Numbered from the stretch's first letter, positions 1 through 10,040 are shown. The stretch: 64,000 nucleotides of DNA from JACKFE01 sp050248735 (GCA_050248735.1 JBFWRU010000009.1:119856-183855), one strand, 5' to 3'. The notes: generated by a model from the sequence alone, not told the origin. Program-made: numbers and translations.

Positions 1-1
1 G

Positions 2-367
2 AGTAGGCACAAGATATTAATTGGTATACTGGGACTGATGGCGGTCGTCTCTGTTGGTTGGGCAAGCCCTGCCGGGATTCATATCCTTATTGACGGGTTA
101 TCTCCCTATTATTCTCCATACGTGGCTTCCGTGGTTACGGGAAGTCCTGTTGTATGGACCAATCCCACACCCAGCCCTCATACCGTGACGCATGATGGAT
201 GTAGGGATTCAGGGCCTTGTATGTTTGATTCTGGAGCCATTCTTCCCGGTGGATCTTATCAACTACCCATTCTCCCTCCAGGCCGGTATCCGTATCATTG
301 CACCTTACACCCGATAATGCGTGGCATCCTGGAGGTGCAGGAGCACCAGATGCCTGCTTCTACCTAA
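2..367 (+). CDS. Cupredoxin (type 1 copper) domain protein, 5' end outside window
   Basis: Small exported cupredoxin-fold protein, probably an electron-carrier or copper-binding protein of the periplasm. The reading frame is open from base 2, and the residues before the first ATG (position 38) are hydrophobic and lead into a signal-peptide cleavage-like stretch VGWASPAG. The true start therefore probably lies before the window and the gene is cut here. Type 1 copper ligands can be seen: a His in PHTVTHDGC, and Cys, His and Met in YHCTLHPIM near the C-terminus, with the C-x2-H-x2-M spacing found in small cupredoxins. The redox partner cannot be inferred from the visible sequence. Fold assignment is strong, role is not known. 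Confidence 0.8.
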   Translation, partial: SRHKILIGILGLMAVVSVGWASPAGIHILIDGLSPYYSPYVASVVTGSPVVWTNPTPSPHTVTHDGCRDSGPCMFDSGAILPGGSYQLPILPPGRYPYHCTLHPIMRGILEVQEHQMPAST

Positions 368-815
368 ACGGTTGTGGATAATTCTTCCATCAAGTTGAGA
401 AACGCCGACTGAGAGATTTTCAGTATTAGCTGACACACAATTCCCCTTGACTCTGAAAAATGGGGAATTATTATGTTCTAGAATACGTAAACTCTGAAAT
501 AGGCCAGGATTCACTTTTCTATCTGTCCTGGTACCAATACAATAAAAAGGCAAAAAACCGGAACGCAGGTTTATTGATTTGCCTGTCGTATCGAGTTCAA
601 CTCAAGACCCATGTCGAGATTTGAACACCCAACAGCATTCCCCGATTTATTCATTCAGAGTAGCCAGGAGAACGAAGGAGATAAGCCCTTCTTCCGCCCT
701 CCCCTGCTAATGACCTCGGTACAGGGTTCACTGACCGGTTGGATGAACACCACGCAAACAAATACTCGGCTTGAAAAGGTGGAATTTTGCAGAAAGGTCC
801 GCCCGAGAGGGTACT
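368..815. other. Intergenic, 448 bp
   Basis: No convincing gene. Short open frames on both strands have no recognisable protein features. The only structure seen is an inverted repeat at 439-469, listed separately. The promoter of the downstream ABC exporter operon should lie in the second half. Confidence 0.5.
439..469 (+). terminator. Possible terminator hairpin after cupredoxin gene
   Basis: Perfect 8-base inverted repeat AATTCCCC / GGGGAATT with a 15-base loop, about 70 bp after the cupredoxin stop. No clean T tract follows on the plus strand, so a Rho-independent terminator is only a tentative reading. Confidence 0.35.
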
Positions 816-1772
816 ATGCTAAAAATGGTTGAAATACAACATTTGACCAAATCCTTCGGTTCGATCCTGGCGGTGAATGGTGTTTCATTCACGGTCGGCC
901 AGGGGGAAGTGCTGGGGTTTTTGGGTCCGAATGGCGCGGGTAAATCCACCACGATGAAAATGATTACCGGGTTTTTGAACCCTACGAGCGGAACCGTTCG
1001 AGTGTGCGGACACGATATTCAGGAGCAACCGCTTGAAGCCAAAAAGCGCATTGGATATTTACCCGAAGGTGCTCCGGCCTACCAGGATATGACTCCCGCG
1101 TCGTTCCTGAATTTTATTGGGGAAATGCGCGGAATGCGCGGGGACAGCCTTCGAAAAGCCATTTCAGAAACCGTTGAAAAAGTGAATTTACAAACCGTCA
1201 TGCATCAATCGATTGAAACGCTGTCAAAAGGATTTAAGCGGCGGGTGGGGTTGGCCCAGGCGATTCTCCATGATCCCGAAGTCCTGATATTGGATGAACC
1301 CACCGACGGGTTGGATCCCAATCAAAAGCACGAGGTGCGGACGCTCATTCGCGCCATGGCACAGCACAAAGCTATTATCCTGTCGACCCATATATTGGAG
1401 GAAGTGCATGCGGTTTGCACCCGGGCCATGATCATCGCCAAAGGCAAGGTAGTCAGTGACGGGACCCCGGCCGAGTTGGAAGGCAAGGCCCCGACGCATA
1501 ACACCGTCTTGGTCACGGTCAGAGGCGTGGATCCCGAAGCCGCGAAGCACCAGTTTTTGACGGTGAAGGGAGTCAAAAAAGTCGAAGAGCGGGGAATAGA
1601 TGGGGATCTGGTGCAATACAGGGTTTATCCGGATGACGGTCAATGGATTTTGGCTGATATCGGACAATTTGCCCGTGACCGGGGATGGGAAGTGCAGGAG
1701 TTGTATTTGGATCGTGGCCAATTGGACGAGGTTTTTCGTCTCTTGACGACTTCAACTCAAGCACTGACCTAG
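816..1772 (+). CDS. ABC transporter ATP-binding protein, GldA-like
   Basis: Cytoplasmic ATPase of an ABC-2 type exporter, about 318 residues. Visible motifs are Walker A (GPNGAGKST), a degenerate signature (LSKGFKRRVG), Walker B with catalytic Glu (LILDEPTDGLD) and the H-loop (STHILEE). The C-terminal 100 residues form the accessory domain common in GldA/CcmA-type subunits. The start at 816 is preferred to an upstream in-frame ATG at 771 because GAGAGG lies a few bases before it and the ABC domain begins at once. It is the first gene of an operon with the permease (1803), the GldG-like protein (2598) and probably the DUF4340 protein (4612). In Bacteroidetes, Gld proteins of this type are linked to gliding; outside that group the cargo is unknown. 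Confidence 0.9.
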   Translation: MLKMVEIQHLTKSFGSILAVNGVSFTVGQGEVLGFLGPNGAGKSTTMKMITGFLNPTSGTVRVCGHDIQEQPLEAKKRIGYLPEGAPAYQDMTPASFLNFIGEMRGMRGDSLRKAISETVEKVNLQTVMHQSIETLSKGFKRRVGLAQAILHDPEVLILDEPTDGLDPNQKHEVRTLIRAMAQHKAIILSTHILEEVHAVCTRAMIIAKGKVVSDGTPAELEGKAPTHNTVLVTVRGVDPEAAKHQFLTVKGVKKVEERGIDGDLVQYRVYPDDGQWILADIGQFARDRGWEVQELYLDRGQLDEVFRLLTTSTQALT

Positions 1773-1802
1773 AGCCGAGGACAATGTGGTAAAGGAGGGG
1801 CT

Positions 1803-2537
1803 GTGGACCGGATTCGAGTGATATTCAAACGGGAGCTAACGGGGTATTTTTCCACCCCGATTGCCGCCGTGTTCATTGTGATTTTTCTTTTGCTCAGCGG
1901 GGCGTTCACCTTCTATTTGGGAAACTTTTTCCCAAGAGGGCAGGCGGATCTCGTTCCATTTTTTGATTTCCATCCCTGGCTCTATTTGGTATTGATTCCG
2001 GCCTTAGCCATGCGCCTATGGGCGGAAGAGCGAAAATCGGGAACCATCGAACTATTAATGACTCTCCCCGTGACCATGTGGGAGGCCGTGGTCGGAAAGT
2101 TTTTAGCAGCCTGGTGTTTCACCGGCATTGCCCTCGGGCTGACCTTCCCGATGTGGATCACCGTCAACATTTTAGGCGAACCGGATAATGGGGTGATTTT
2201 CGCCAGTTATATCGGCAGTTTTCTGATGGCGGGTGGGTTCCTGGCCATCGGCTCGTGCATGTCGGCACTCACCAAAAATCAGGTGATCGCCTTTGTCATC
2301 AGCGTCGTGATTTGCCTGGGGTTTATTTTAAGCGGGTTCCCGTTGGTGTTGGATTTCTTCAGTGCCTGGACGCCTCATGTCGTGATCAGTGCCATCAGCT
2401 CATTTAGCTTCCTAACCCATTTCCAGTCGATCAATAAAGGCGTCTTTGACCTCCGGGATATTCTCTTTTTTCTCTCGTTGATCGCGTTCTGGTTGTTTGC
2501 CACCGCGACGGTTATTGAAATGAAGAAAGCGGAGTAG
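1803..2537 (+). CDS. ABC-2 type transporter permease, GldF-like
   Basis: Integral membrane permease partner of the preceding ATPase, 244 residues with about six hydrophobic segments. The N-terminal stretch VIFKRELTGYFSTPIAAVF and the motif WAEERKSGTIELLMTLPV are typical of ABC-2 permeases of the GldF/NosY-like group. Translation starts at GTG 1803, supported by a strong AAAGGAGGGG ribosome site just upstream. The gap to the ATPase gene is 30 bp, so co-transcription is likely. Confidence 0.9.
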   Translation: MDRIRVIFKRELTGYFSTPIAAVFIVIFLLLSGAFTFYLGNFFPRGQADLVPFFDFHPWLYLVLIPALAMRLWAEERKSGTIELLMTLPVTMWEAVVGKFLAAWCFTGIALGLTFPMWITVNILGEPDNGVIFASYIGSFLMAGGFLAIGSCMSALTKNQVIAFVISVVICLGFILSGFPLVLDFFSAWTPHVVISAISSFSFLTHFQSINKGVFDLRDILFFLSLIAFWLFATATVIEMKKAE

Positions 2538-2597
2538 CATTCGTACACCCGTGATCTGCATGAGCATTAAAGGGGCACTTTAGCCTAGGGAGCATTC

Positions 2598-4529
2598 ATG
2601 AATACCAAAGTCTTGACGGCGTCCGGATTGGTGATGGCCGCCGTGTTGTTTGGTGCCTTTAATATCGTCAGCAGCACTCTTCTGAGTTCGGCTCGATTCG
2701 ATCTGACCGAGCACCAACTCTATACCCTGTCCGAAGGCACAAAAAACGTGCTCTCCAATTTGGTTGAGCCCATTACGTTGAGATTGTACGTATCCAAAAA
2801 GCTGGCCACCGGCTTGCCGGGCATCAAGGGATATGCCACCCGCGTGGAGGAAATGTTGGAAGAGTACCAACAGGTGGCTGGAAGCCACTTGGTACTTCAT
2901 GTCCTGGACCCTGAGCCATTTTCCGAGGAGGAAGATCGAGCAGTCGGCTATGGGTTACAGGGAATTCCTTTGGATAACGGAGCGACAAACTTTTACTTTG
3001 GTCTGGCCGGTACCAGTTCGACCGATGATTTGGAGGTGATTCCATTTTTTCAACCGGAGCGGGAAGAATTCTTGGAATACGACTTGACCAAACTCGTGAA
3101 TACTTTGGCCCATCCTAAGAAAAAGGTGATGGGCCTCATGAGTGGCCTTCCCATCGACGGTGGGGGCGGCAATCCGATGATGCAACAGATGGGTGGGGGG
3201 CAGCCCTGGTTGATCGTGAATCAGATTGAACAGATCTTTGAAATCAAAAAAATCGACCAGACCGCCACGGTAATTCCGGACAATATTAGTGTCCTCATGA
3301 TCGTGCACCCCAAATCGCTGAGCGATTCCACGCTCTATGCCATCGATCAGTTTGTCCTTGGGGGCGGCCATGCCCTCATTTTTGTGGATCCCCTGGCGGA
3401 AGCCGACCGGGGCGGGGGCAATCCCATGAATCCCTTCGGTGGCGGCGGGCCGCGGGATTCCAATATGCCAAAACTGTTTGAAGCATGGGGTATTGAGCTG
3501 GTTCCCGAAAAAGTCTTGGCTGACCTGCCCCTGGCAAAAAAGGTTCAGGTACAACCCCAGGGCCGGCTACAAGTAGTGGATTACCCGGTGTGGATTGATT
3601 TTCGCCAGGATCATTTCAATCAGGAAGATATTGTGACAGCCCAGATTCCCACCATTACGGTGGCCTCGGCCGGAATCCTACAAAAGAAAAGTGGCGCCGG
3701 CACCGAAATTCAACCTCTGATTCAATCGGATGAAGCAGCCATGCAGGTGGAGGCTTCCCGTCTGTCATTTATGCCGGATCCCTCTGCATTGCTCACCGGC
3801 TATAAACCGGATGGCCAGAAAATGATCGTGGCGGCCAGGGTCACCGGTACGGTTAAAACCGCGTTTCCGGATGGGAAACCTCAAGCCGAGGCCGAAAAGA
3901 AAGAGGACGGGCCGTCTCCGGAAACAGTCGAACAGACTCCGGCACCCAAAGAACATCTGGCCGAGTCCAAACAGTCCATCAATGTCATCATCGTGGCGGA
4001 TACGGATATTCTCCAAGACCGGTTTTGGGTGCAGGTGCAAAACTTTTTCGGCCAACGAATCGGGATCCCCAATGCGGGCAACGGGACGTTTGTCACCAAT
4101 GCCTTGGATAATCTGACCGGCAGTAATGATCTGATTAGTGTGCGAAGCCGGGCCGGGTATTCCCGGCCGTTTACCCTCCTGAAGGTTCTTCAACAGGAAG
4201 CCGACCAGCAATTCCGGCTGAAGGAACAGGAGTTACAGGAACGGCTCAAGGCCACGGAGCGCAAAATCCAGGAGTTGCAAAGTCAGAAATCAGATGGCAG
4301 TAGTCTCATCATGAGCCCGGAACAGCAGGAGGCTTTAAATCAGTTCCGGCAGGAACTCGTGCAAGTCCGGAAGGAATTGAGAGGAGTTCAGCATGAATTG
4401 GCCAAGAACATCGAAGGGCTGGAAAGCTTCGTGAAATTTCTGAACATCGGGTTGATCCCCTTGCTCATTGCTGTGGCCGGTGCCTGGATCAGTGTGAAAC
4501 GAGCACGACAAAAGACTTCGAAGTCATAA
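2598..4529 (+). CDS. GldG-like ABC exporter auxiliary protein
   Basis: 643-residue membrane-anchored extracytoplasmic protein of the GldG family. One N-terminal transmembrane helix (residues about 8-30) is followed by the diagnostic ARFDLTEHQLYTLSEGT stretch, a large soluble domain containing Gly/Met-rich loops (for example GGGGNPMMQQMGG), a charged linker rich in Glu/Pro (about residues 420-455), a coiled coil (about 535-605) and a C-terminal membrane helix (about 612-632). It follows the permease by 60 bp with a GGGAG ribosome site. In Gld-type exporters it is thought to cooperate with the ATPase and permease; substrate unknown. Confidence 0.85.
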   Translation: MNTKVLTASGLVMAAVLFGAFNIVSSTLLSSARFDLTEHQLYTLSEGTKNVLSNLVEPITLRLYVSKKLATGLPGIKGYATRVEEMLEEYQQVAGSHLVLHVLDPEPFSEEEDRAVGYGLQGIPLDNGATNFYFGLAGTSSTDDLEVIPFFQPEREEFLEYDLTKLVNTLAHPKKKVMGLMSGLPIDGGGGNPMMQQMGGGQPWLIVNQIEQIFEIKKIDQTATVIPDNISVLMIVHPKSLSDSTLYAIDQFVLGGGHALIFVDPLAEADRGGGNPMNPFGGGGPRDSNMPKLFEAWGIELVPEKVLADLPLAKKVQVQPQGRLQVVDYPVWIDFRQDHFNQEDIVTAQIPTITVASAGILQKKSGAGTEIQPLIQSDEAAMQVEASRLSFMPDPSALLTGYKPDGQKMIVAARVTGTVKTAFPDGKPQAEAEKKEDGPSPETVEQTPAPKEHLAESKQSINVIIVADTDILQDRFWVQVQNFFGQRIGIPNAGNGTFVTNALDNLTGSNDLISVRSRAGYSRPFTLLKVLQQEADQQFRLKEQELQERLKATERKIQELQSQKSDGSSLIMSPEQQEALNQFRQELVQVRKELRGVQHELAKNIEGLESFVKFLNIGLIPLLIAVAGAWISVKRARQKTSKS

Positions 4530-4611
4530 GCGGTCATCAAGCTAGACCGAATCACTTTTTTCCTGACCACCGGTCTCTTTGTTGAACCTGAATTATTTTG
4601 AATAAATTGAT

Positions 4612-5799
4612 ATGAAAACCAAAACCATCGGTATTCTGGCAGGACTCACCCTGATTGGAACTCTCGTCGCCGCTCTTGTCACGCGGGAGCCGGTCACCCA
4701 AACTCCTCAGAGCGGAGAACCGGTCTTTCCGCAACTCATGTCGGTGATCAATGATGTCTCGGAAATACTCGTTGAGACTAAGGAACACATCATCACGTTG
4801 GTCCGCAGGGAGGGCGAATGGGGTGTGAAAGAAAAAATGGGATATCGGGCTGATGTGGAAAAGGTCAAAAGCGCGCTGGTCGGTCTGGCTGAACTTCGCC
4901 TTCAGGACCCGAAGACGAAAAATCCCGAATTGTACGATCGATTGGGTTTATTGAGCAAAGAAAAGGACGGTTCTACCTCCCTTACGATTTCAGTCAAAAC
5001 CGGAGAAAGCACCCCTATTGCCCAGGTCGTTATTGGTAATCAAAAGCCGGCAAAAAGCAATCCACGGCTCAGCGAAATCTATATCCGTAAGCCCGATGAT
5101 CCTCAAGCCTGGCTGGTGACCGGCAATCTACGGTTGGATCGCCTCCCAGAAGAATGGCTGGATAAGGAAATCACGGCACTGCCCACGAAGCGGGTCCGGC
5201 ATGTCCAGGTGACGCATCCTGACAAGGAGGTCCTCGATCTGTCCAAAGAGAAGCCGGAGGACATGGATTTCCAACTTGACTCGATCCCCACCGGGTACAA
5301 AGTATCGTCGACCTTCAATCTCAATAATGTGGTGGGAACGCTGGTTCAATTGTCTCTGGAGGATGTTCGGAAGGAATCGGAAATGAAGTTCAGTGCCGAT
5401 ACCGGAGTTAAGGCCATGGTTGAGACGTTCGATGGATTGAGGTTCCACGTTCAAACAGCCAAAGAGGGCGAGAAAGTCTTCGGCAAATTTTCAGCGGAGT
5501 TTGATCAGAGCCTTGTGAAAACGAACGAGGAAAACGAGCCGGCCAAAGAGGAACCTCAACAATCTTCAGAAAAGGACCAAGAAGCTGCTCCCCCCTCCGA
5601 AGAAACACCTTCAGAGAAAAACCCTGATATTCCTAAAAAAGAAGAATCGTTGTTGAAGAAACCGGAATCGGTTCAACAGGAAGTTGCCGCCTTTAACAAG
5701 CGGGTGGGAGGATGGATCTACGAGCTTCCAAAATTCCGTGTTGAAAATTTTGCCAAACACAAAAAAGATCTCATTACCCCTCAATCCGCCCAGCCATAG
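4612..5799 (+). CDS. DUF4340 domain protein
   Basis: 395-residue membrane-anchored protein with one N-terminal hydrophobic helix (about residues 5-22) and a DUF4340 body, recognisable by YRADVEKVKSALVGLAELR and the downstream LYDRLGL. DUF4340 proteins usually sit beside GldG-like ABC exporters, as here, and are probably the last component of the system. A low-complexity Glu/Lys/Pro-rich insert occupies about residues 305-360. No strong ribosome site precedes the ATG. Function is not established beyond the association with the exporter. Confidence 0.8.
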   Translation: MKTKTIGILAGLTLIGTLVAALVTREPVTQTPQSGEPVFPQLMSVINDVSEILVETKEHIITLVRREGEWGVKEKMGYRADVEKVKSALVGLAELRLQDPKTKNPELYDRLGLLSKEKDGSTSLTISVKTGESTPIAQVVIGNQKPAKSNPRLSEIYIRKPDDPQAWLVTGNLRLDRLPEEWLDKEITALPTKRVRHVQVTHPDKEVLDLSKEKPEDMDFQLDSIPTGYKVSSTFNLNNVVGTLVQLSLEDVRKESEMKFSADTGVKAMVETFDGLRFHVQTAKEGEKVFGKFSAEFDQSLVKTNEENEPAKEEPQQSSEKDQEAAPPSEETPSEKNPDIPKKEESLLKKPESVQQEVAAFNKRVGGWIYELPKFRVENFAKHKKDLITPQSAQP

Positions 5800-5814
5800 A
5801 ATTTCCTTGTCGGC

Positions 5815-6489
5815 TCAGGTCGGTGAAACTCCCTTATGTAAGAGTTTGCCAGGGGTATTTTGGCCTTGGTGGGTTTCCTCTTCAGGCGAAACTCCCAGCT
5901 TTGCCAACAATTCCTGATAAACCTGCATCAGTCGCGAATCTTCCAGCCGATAGGCGAGCGACAATAAAATCAATCCGCCCGACAGCACCAGAATGCCCAG
6001 AGCTACAAGCCCGATTCCAAAAAACAGACCGCTCATGGAGCTAAAGCCTCCGTCTAACGCAAACATCACCAGAAACGACAGCGTGCCTCCAATGACGAAC
6101 AGTAGCCAGATCGCCGTCAAAATGGCTGATGACCAGGGAATGCGTTTGGAGAGGGTGAGGCGAAGCCCGTCGTCTTCAAACTGATAATCGATCGTGCCCT
6201 TTAACGGCCATGCGGTCCGAAACCGCATGGAAAAGAGCTGGTAGTAGGGGCGAATGACGATAGTCTGATACTCTCCCACCCAGCGGGCCAAACCGTGCGG
6301 AAGAGGAAGGGTGCTATTGGCTTTGAATACACGGGGAAAGGAATCTTTGGGTTTGGGGAGAGAATCCTGACGTCGGGCGAGCCGATATCCATACCGGCAG
6401 GCCCAGGGTTTCAGTGTCGTGAATTGAAACCAATCGCCGATAAGAAGAGCCAAACCGAAGACAATGGCAATGATACTCGGGAGCAACAT
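5815..6489 (-). CDS. Hypothetical membrane protein
   Basis: About 224 residues, no family recognised. An N-terminal hydrophobic helix (LLPSIIAIVFGLALLIG) and two further membrane segments in the C-terminal half (around ILTAIWLLFVIGGTLSFLVMF and MSGLFFGIGLVALGILVLSG) can be seen, with a soluble region between. The ATG at 6489 is chosen; a TTG three codons upstream is possible. The gene converges on the exporter operon, with only 15 bp between stop codons. Confidence 0.6.
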   Translation of the reverse strand: MLLPSIIAIVFGLALLIGDWFQFTTLKPWACRYGYRLARRQDSLPKPKDSFPRVFKANSTLPLPHGLARWVGEYQTIVIRPYYQLFSMRFRTAWPLKGTIDYQFEDDGLRLTLSKRIPWSSAILTAIWLLFVIGGTLSFLVMFALDGGFSSMSGLFFGIGLVALGILVLSGGLILLSLAYRLEDSRLMQVYQELLAKLGVSPEEETHQGQNTPGKLLHKGVSPT

Positions 6490-6585
6490 ACGGTGCAAAA
6501 GATATCACAGAGCATGTGATAACCTCACTCGGGAATTTCCTGTTTTTTCGTTGACTTCCAAGCCGTGCCTCAACTAGTATCGACT

Positions 6586-6662
<77 letters not shown>

Positions 6663-7082
6663 ACGTTATTTTACCCTGTCAGGTTCAGAAATCCCGCATA
6701 GTTCCCGGCAAGCTCCGCTTTAAATCCCCCCGTTCGGGCGAATCTAAATTAATCGGTTCTGCCGCAAATTCGCGACTGGCACGATAAAATTTTATTTACC
6801 GCCGGACACTACGCGACGAGGGTAAAGACTCGTTCTTATCGAGTTTCCTTGTTCTACATGGGGGTGGCTATCCACCCTTTCTTCCTCATCTCCATGATTT
6901 CAGTTGCGGCTAACCTTCGCCGAGCCACATGAAACTCTTTCAAACCTAACATTGGTCGAATCCATTTCTTGAGCGTGGATGGTTTTGTTCAAGGACTCAA
7001 AAAATTGAGGGAATATGTTTCCGGGAATGGCTGAACCAGGAAATGAGGTGACCCAGTGTTTTGAAAGCGGGCAAGGCTTTGT
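6663..7082. other. Intergenic, 420 bp
   Basis: Nothing recognisable. The stretch lies between tRNA-fMet and the 3' end of the CitE-like gene. No copy of the tRNA 3' end was noticed elsewhere in the window, so an attachment site is not supported. Confidence 0.4.
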
Positions 7083-8087
7083 CTAATTTACCGGGACTTC
7101 TGGTGACTCAGAGGGTTGTTGGGGCTTGCCTATATTTGGACTTTTGTCACGGTGGATTAATGAAATGTAGCCTCTCCGGAAGAAATCGCACAACTTCTGT
7201 TCTGCCAGGACTTTGGAAGGCTTCCCTTTATACTTTCCATCTATTTTAATTGCCTGTCTATCACGTTGGTTGACAAATCCTGTCAGTTCTCTGACGTAGG
7301 CTTGGATCTCTATATCCGTGGGTGAGTACACGCTATTGATCACTTCCAACTGTGAGGGGTGTACGGCTTGCTTGCCAACCGTACCACACTTCCGACCAAA
7401 CTTGGCCTCTTCCTGTAAAGTGACCATGTCAGTAAAGTCACGATAAGGTGGATCAAATACATCGGCCCCCACGTACTTGGCAGCCATGAGTACTTGCATC
7501 AGTATGTGCTGAAGAATCATGGACTCCTGGACAGGTTCGCGGGAAATGCCAAACGTGGTAGACAGATCTCCCGCGCCATACCCCATCGCATCCCCCTCCC
7601 CTAACGTCCCGGCAATCTCTCGGATATTCCAAATACCATGAATGGTTTCGATCAAGACGATCCGTTTCAGTCCGGAGGAAGAGAAGTGATTAGAGATATC
7701 CTCTACGTGCCATGCTGACTCTACCTTGGGAATCATGACACTATCGAAAGGAAAATGATCGAGATATTTTAAGTCTTGTTCCCACAATCCCGTTTGGTAC
7801 GCATTAATTCTCAGGATATGTTCGACTCCGGATATTTTCGACGGGATTTTCCTGATATTCTGCCGCGCCACCTCCTTTTGGTGGGATGGAACACTATCTT
7901 CTAAGTCGAAGATCAACCCATCCGCGATCGTGGACTGTGAATTCTGAAGAAACTCCTCACAGATCAAGGGAATGTATAATCGTGACCGCCTTTTGAAGAG
8001 ATCATTCTTGAGATTCGCCAGGATGATGGACACCTCTTCCGGAATTTCAATGTCGGTCCCCGTGAGTACACAATGTATCTGTTTCAT
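7083..8087 (-). CDS. HpcH/HpaI aldolase / citrate lyase beta (CitE)-like protein
   Basis: 334-residue cytoplasmic lyase of the CitE superfamily, which cleaves or forms C-C bonds in beta-hydroxyacyl-CoA or free acids using Mg2+. Family motifs are visible: RSRLYIP near the start, LEDSVP (metal-ligand region), LRINA, MIPKVES, a GAGDLS loop and GKQAVHPSQ. The C-terminal tail of about 35 residues (RGYISLIHRDKSPNIGK onwards) is not part of the core family. It lies 78 bp downstream of the adenylation-carrier gene on the same strand, suggesting a two-gene operon. The substrate is unknown; a malyl-, citramalyl- or citryl-type thioester, possibly carrier-bound, is conceivable but only inferred from the neighbour. 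Confidence 0.8.
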   Translation of the reverse strand: MKQIHCVLTGTDIEIPEEVSIILANLKNDLFKRRSRLYIPLICEEFLQNSQSTIADGLIFDLEDSVPSHQKEVARQNIRKIPSKISGVEHILRINAYQTGLWEQDLKYLDHFPFDSVMIPKVESAWHVEDISNHFSSSGLKRIVLIETIHGIWNIREIAGTLGEGDAMGYGAGDLSTTFGISREPVQESMILQHILMQVLMAAKYVGADVFDPPYRDFTDMVTLQEEAKFGRKCGTVGKQAVHPSQLEVINSVYSPTDIEIQAYVRELTGFVNQRDRQAIKIDGKYKGKPSKVLAEQKLCDFFRRGYISLIHRDKSPNIGKPQQPSESPEVPVN

Positions 8088-8165
8088 GCTATGCCCGATT
8101 CAGCTCTGTGAGTCTCCGTCGTCTTTGCTTCATACGACAACCCTTCAACCATTTTCCACGGGTGA

Positions 8166-10040
8166 TCATGAATGCGTTTTGACGATGTGCGACGCCAACT
8201 CCTCGACTGTCTGATGACCAAGGATATCGCCAATTGATAATCGTATTCCCAGCCAATCATAAATTCGGTTTGCCATCCGGGTTGCGATGAGAGAGTTTCC
8301 GCCTAAATCCATAAACCTATTCCTTATACCTACGGAAGGGACAGTCAAAAGATCCTTCCAAATCTTTATCAGTCCTTCCTCTAAGTCATTTTGTGGGGCG
8401 ATACACTCAATTGTTTCCCTGTCCCGGCCCTGAGCTTCTGTCGAAAGGGTTTGCCGGTCCACTTTGCCAGTTGCAGTTCTGGGAAGGCTTTCCAGAAAGA
8501 AAACCTCTTCCGGTATCATGTACCCGGGCAATAGGGTTGATAGTTGGGAGCGAAGAAGGCTCGTATCTGACATGGAATCTTGTCCGGGAACAACATAAGC
8601 AACCAGCCGTAAGCCGTCTTCATCTGATGTTCTGGTCAGAACCGCAACATCCTTGCAGACTATGAGGTTCCGGATATTGGCTTCTATTTCGATGAGATCT
8701 ACTCGAAACCCGCGAATATTGACCTGATGATCCTTTCGGCCTTTATAGAGGATGACTCCGCCGGAATCCCTTTGTCCGAGATCACCCGTGAAAAAGGTTC
8801 TCGTGGTATCGCCCTGTTCGGTAAAACGCCTGGCGGGGTCTTGGTCTGATTTTTCCCAATACCCCGGCGACAAATATCGACTTCGAACGGCAATTTCTCC
8901 GATCACCCCGTTGCCATCGGGTGCAGCCATGGTATTGGCGAGAAAAATTTCCTTGTCTTCGACTTTCAGATGGATCGGGACGATATTATCTGGAACTTGC
9001 GTCTGTTTGGTGACAAAATACTGTCCCAACGGGCCGGTTTCAGAAGAGCCAAAGTTATTCACCAAGACGCAATGGTCTGAAAAACGTTCTTTATACAGTT
9101 CAACATCCCGTTTGGTCATGGGCTCCCCTCCCAGATGAAGGAGCCGAAGATAAGGCAAGGGTTCATCTGGCGGAAGTACGTCAATGATCATCCGGAATAT
9201 CGTGGGAACACAGTGTAGGGTGGTAATACGCTTTTCGATTAACCATGTCACCAACTCCCCCATGGTCTGGTTTCGCAAATCGTATGGAAACAATCCTGCG
9301 CCATTGAGAAGTGCTCGAAATACATCGGCGATCCCACCAATATGGTGACATCGAGTAAGGGAAGAGAAGCGATCTTCTGAACAAATATGGCGGGTATTGG
9401 TATGATACATCACCAGGTGCATGAGGAATTGATGGGTGATCACGACACCCTTGGGGTGGCCGGTCGTGCCTGAGGTAAACAGGACAAAGGCGAGGGACTT
9501 TGGCAGAATGGGCAAATCAAGTGGCGTCTCATCGGAGTCGGAGGAGTCGGAAGATAGTTCCTCAATGTTGAGAATTTTCGTGCTGGTCAATGCCAAGTCG
9601 TTTATCTTTTCGACTCCGTCATGATTGGTAATCAGTATTTCGGGTTGTGCTTCTTCAACAATTAACCTATTTCTGCCGACCGGATGAGACGGATCCAGAG
9701 GAACGCAATATCTTCCGGCTTTGAGGACTCCAAGAAGGGCAATAATCATGGCCGTGTCGGAATGAAAAAGCAGTGCAATAGGTCTTGTCCCATTGGGAAT
9801 CAATGCCAATACCCTCCGAGCGACGACATTTGCCGCCCGATTTAATTGATCGTAGGTGAGATCACCACTTGAATGCCCTATCGCTAGTCGATTCGGGTAT
9901 TTATTGACTTGATCCTGAAAACGTTCCGTGAGGGATTTGTCCAGTTCCGCGCGGGAAAACGGTAGGAAGGTTTCACTCGTTCCCTGGAGTTCAGGCATTG
10001 GGTCTCTATTCGAACAAATTTTCAGTCCACGGGCAATCAT
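8166..10040 (-). CDS. NRPS-like adenylation-thiolation didomain protein
   Basis: 624-residue protein with one adenylation domain (about 20-525) and one peptidyl carrier domain (about 545-620). There is no condensation, thioesterase or reductase domain. The A domain shows LFTSGTTGHPKGV (A3), NNFGSSETGPLG (A5), GDLGQRDSG (A7), GRKDHQVNIRGFRVD (A8) and PRTATGKVDR with the catalytic Lys (A10). The carrier has LGGNSLIATR with the phosphopantetheine Ser. It should activate an amino, hydroxy or aryl acid as AMP ester and load it on its own carrier. The start is uncertain: ATG 10040 and ATG 9998 are both possible and neither has a good ribosome site. The CitE-like gene follows; the PrpD-like gene diverges across 290 bp. 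Confidence 0.85.
   Translation of the reverse strand: MIARGLKICSNRDPMPELQGTSETFLPFSRAELDKSLTERFQDQVNKYPNRLAIGHSSGDLTYDQLNRAANVVARRVLALIPNGTRPIALLFHSDTAMIIALLGVLKAGRYCVPLDPSHPVGRNRLIVEEAQPEILITNHDGVEKINDLALTSTKILNIEELSSDSSDSDETPLDLPILPKSLAFVLFTSGTTGHPKGVVITHQFLMHLVMYHTNTRHICSEDRFSSLTRCHHIGGIADVFRALLNGAGLFPYDLRNQTMGELVTWLIEKRITTLHCVPTIFRMIIDVLPPDEPLPYLRLLHLGGEPMTKRDVELYKERFSDHCVLVNNFGSSETGPLGQYFVTKQTQVPDNIVPIHLKVEDKEIFLANTMAAPDGNGVIGEIAVRSRYLSPGYWEKSDQDPARRFTEQGDTTRTFFTGDLGQRDSGGVILYKGRKDHQVNIRGFRVDLIEIEANIRNLIVCKDVAVLTRTSDEDGLRLVAYVVPGQDSMSDTSLLRSQLSTLLPGYMIPEEVFFLESLPRTATGKVDRQTLSTEAQGRDRETIECIAPQNDLEEGLIKIWKDLLTVPSVGIRNRFMDLGGNSLIATRMANRIYDWLGIRLSIGDILGHQTVEELASHIVKTHS

Noticed and set aside
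611..832. Open frame of 73 codons before the ABC exporter operon
   Set aside because: It overlaps the ATPase start region, lacks a convincing ribosome site and has no recognisable protein pattern.
1224..1721. Long minus-strand open frame inside the ABC ATPase gene
   Set aside because: Antisense shadow of a gene with full ABC motifs on the plus strand.
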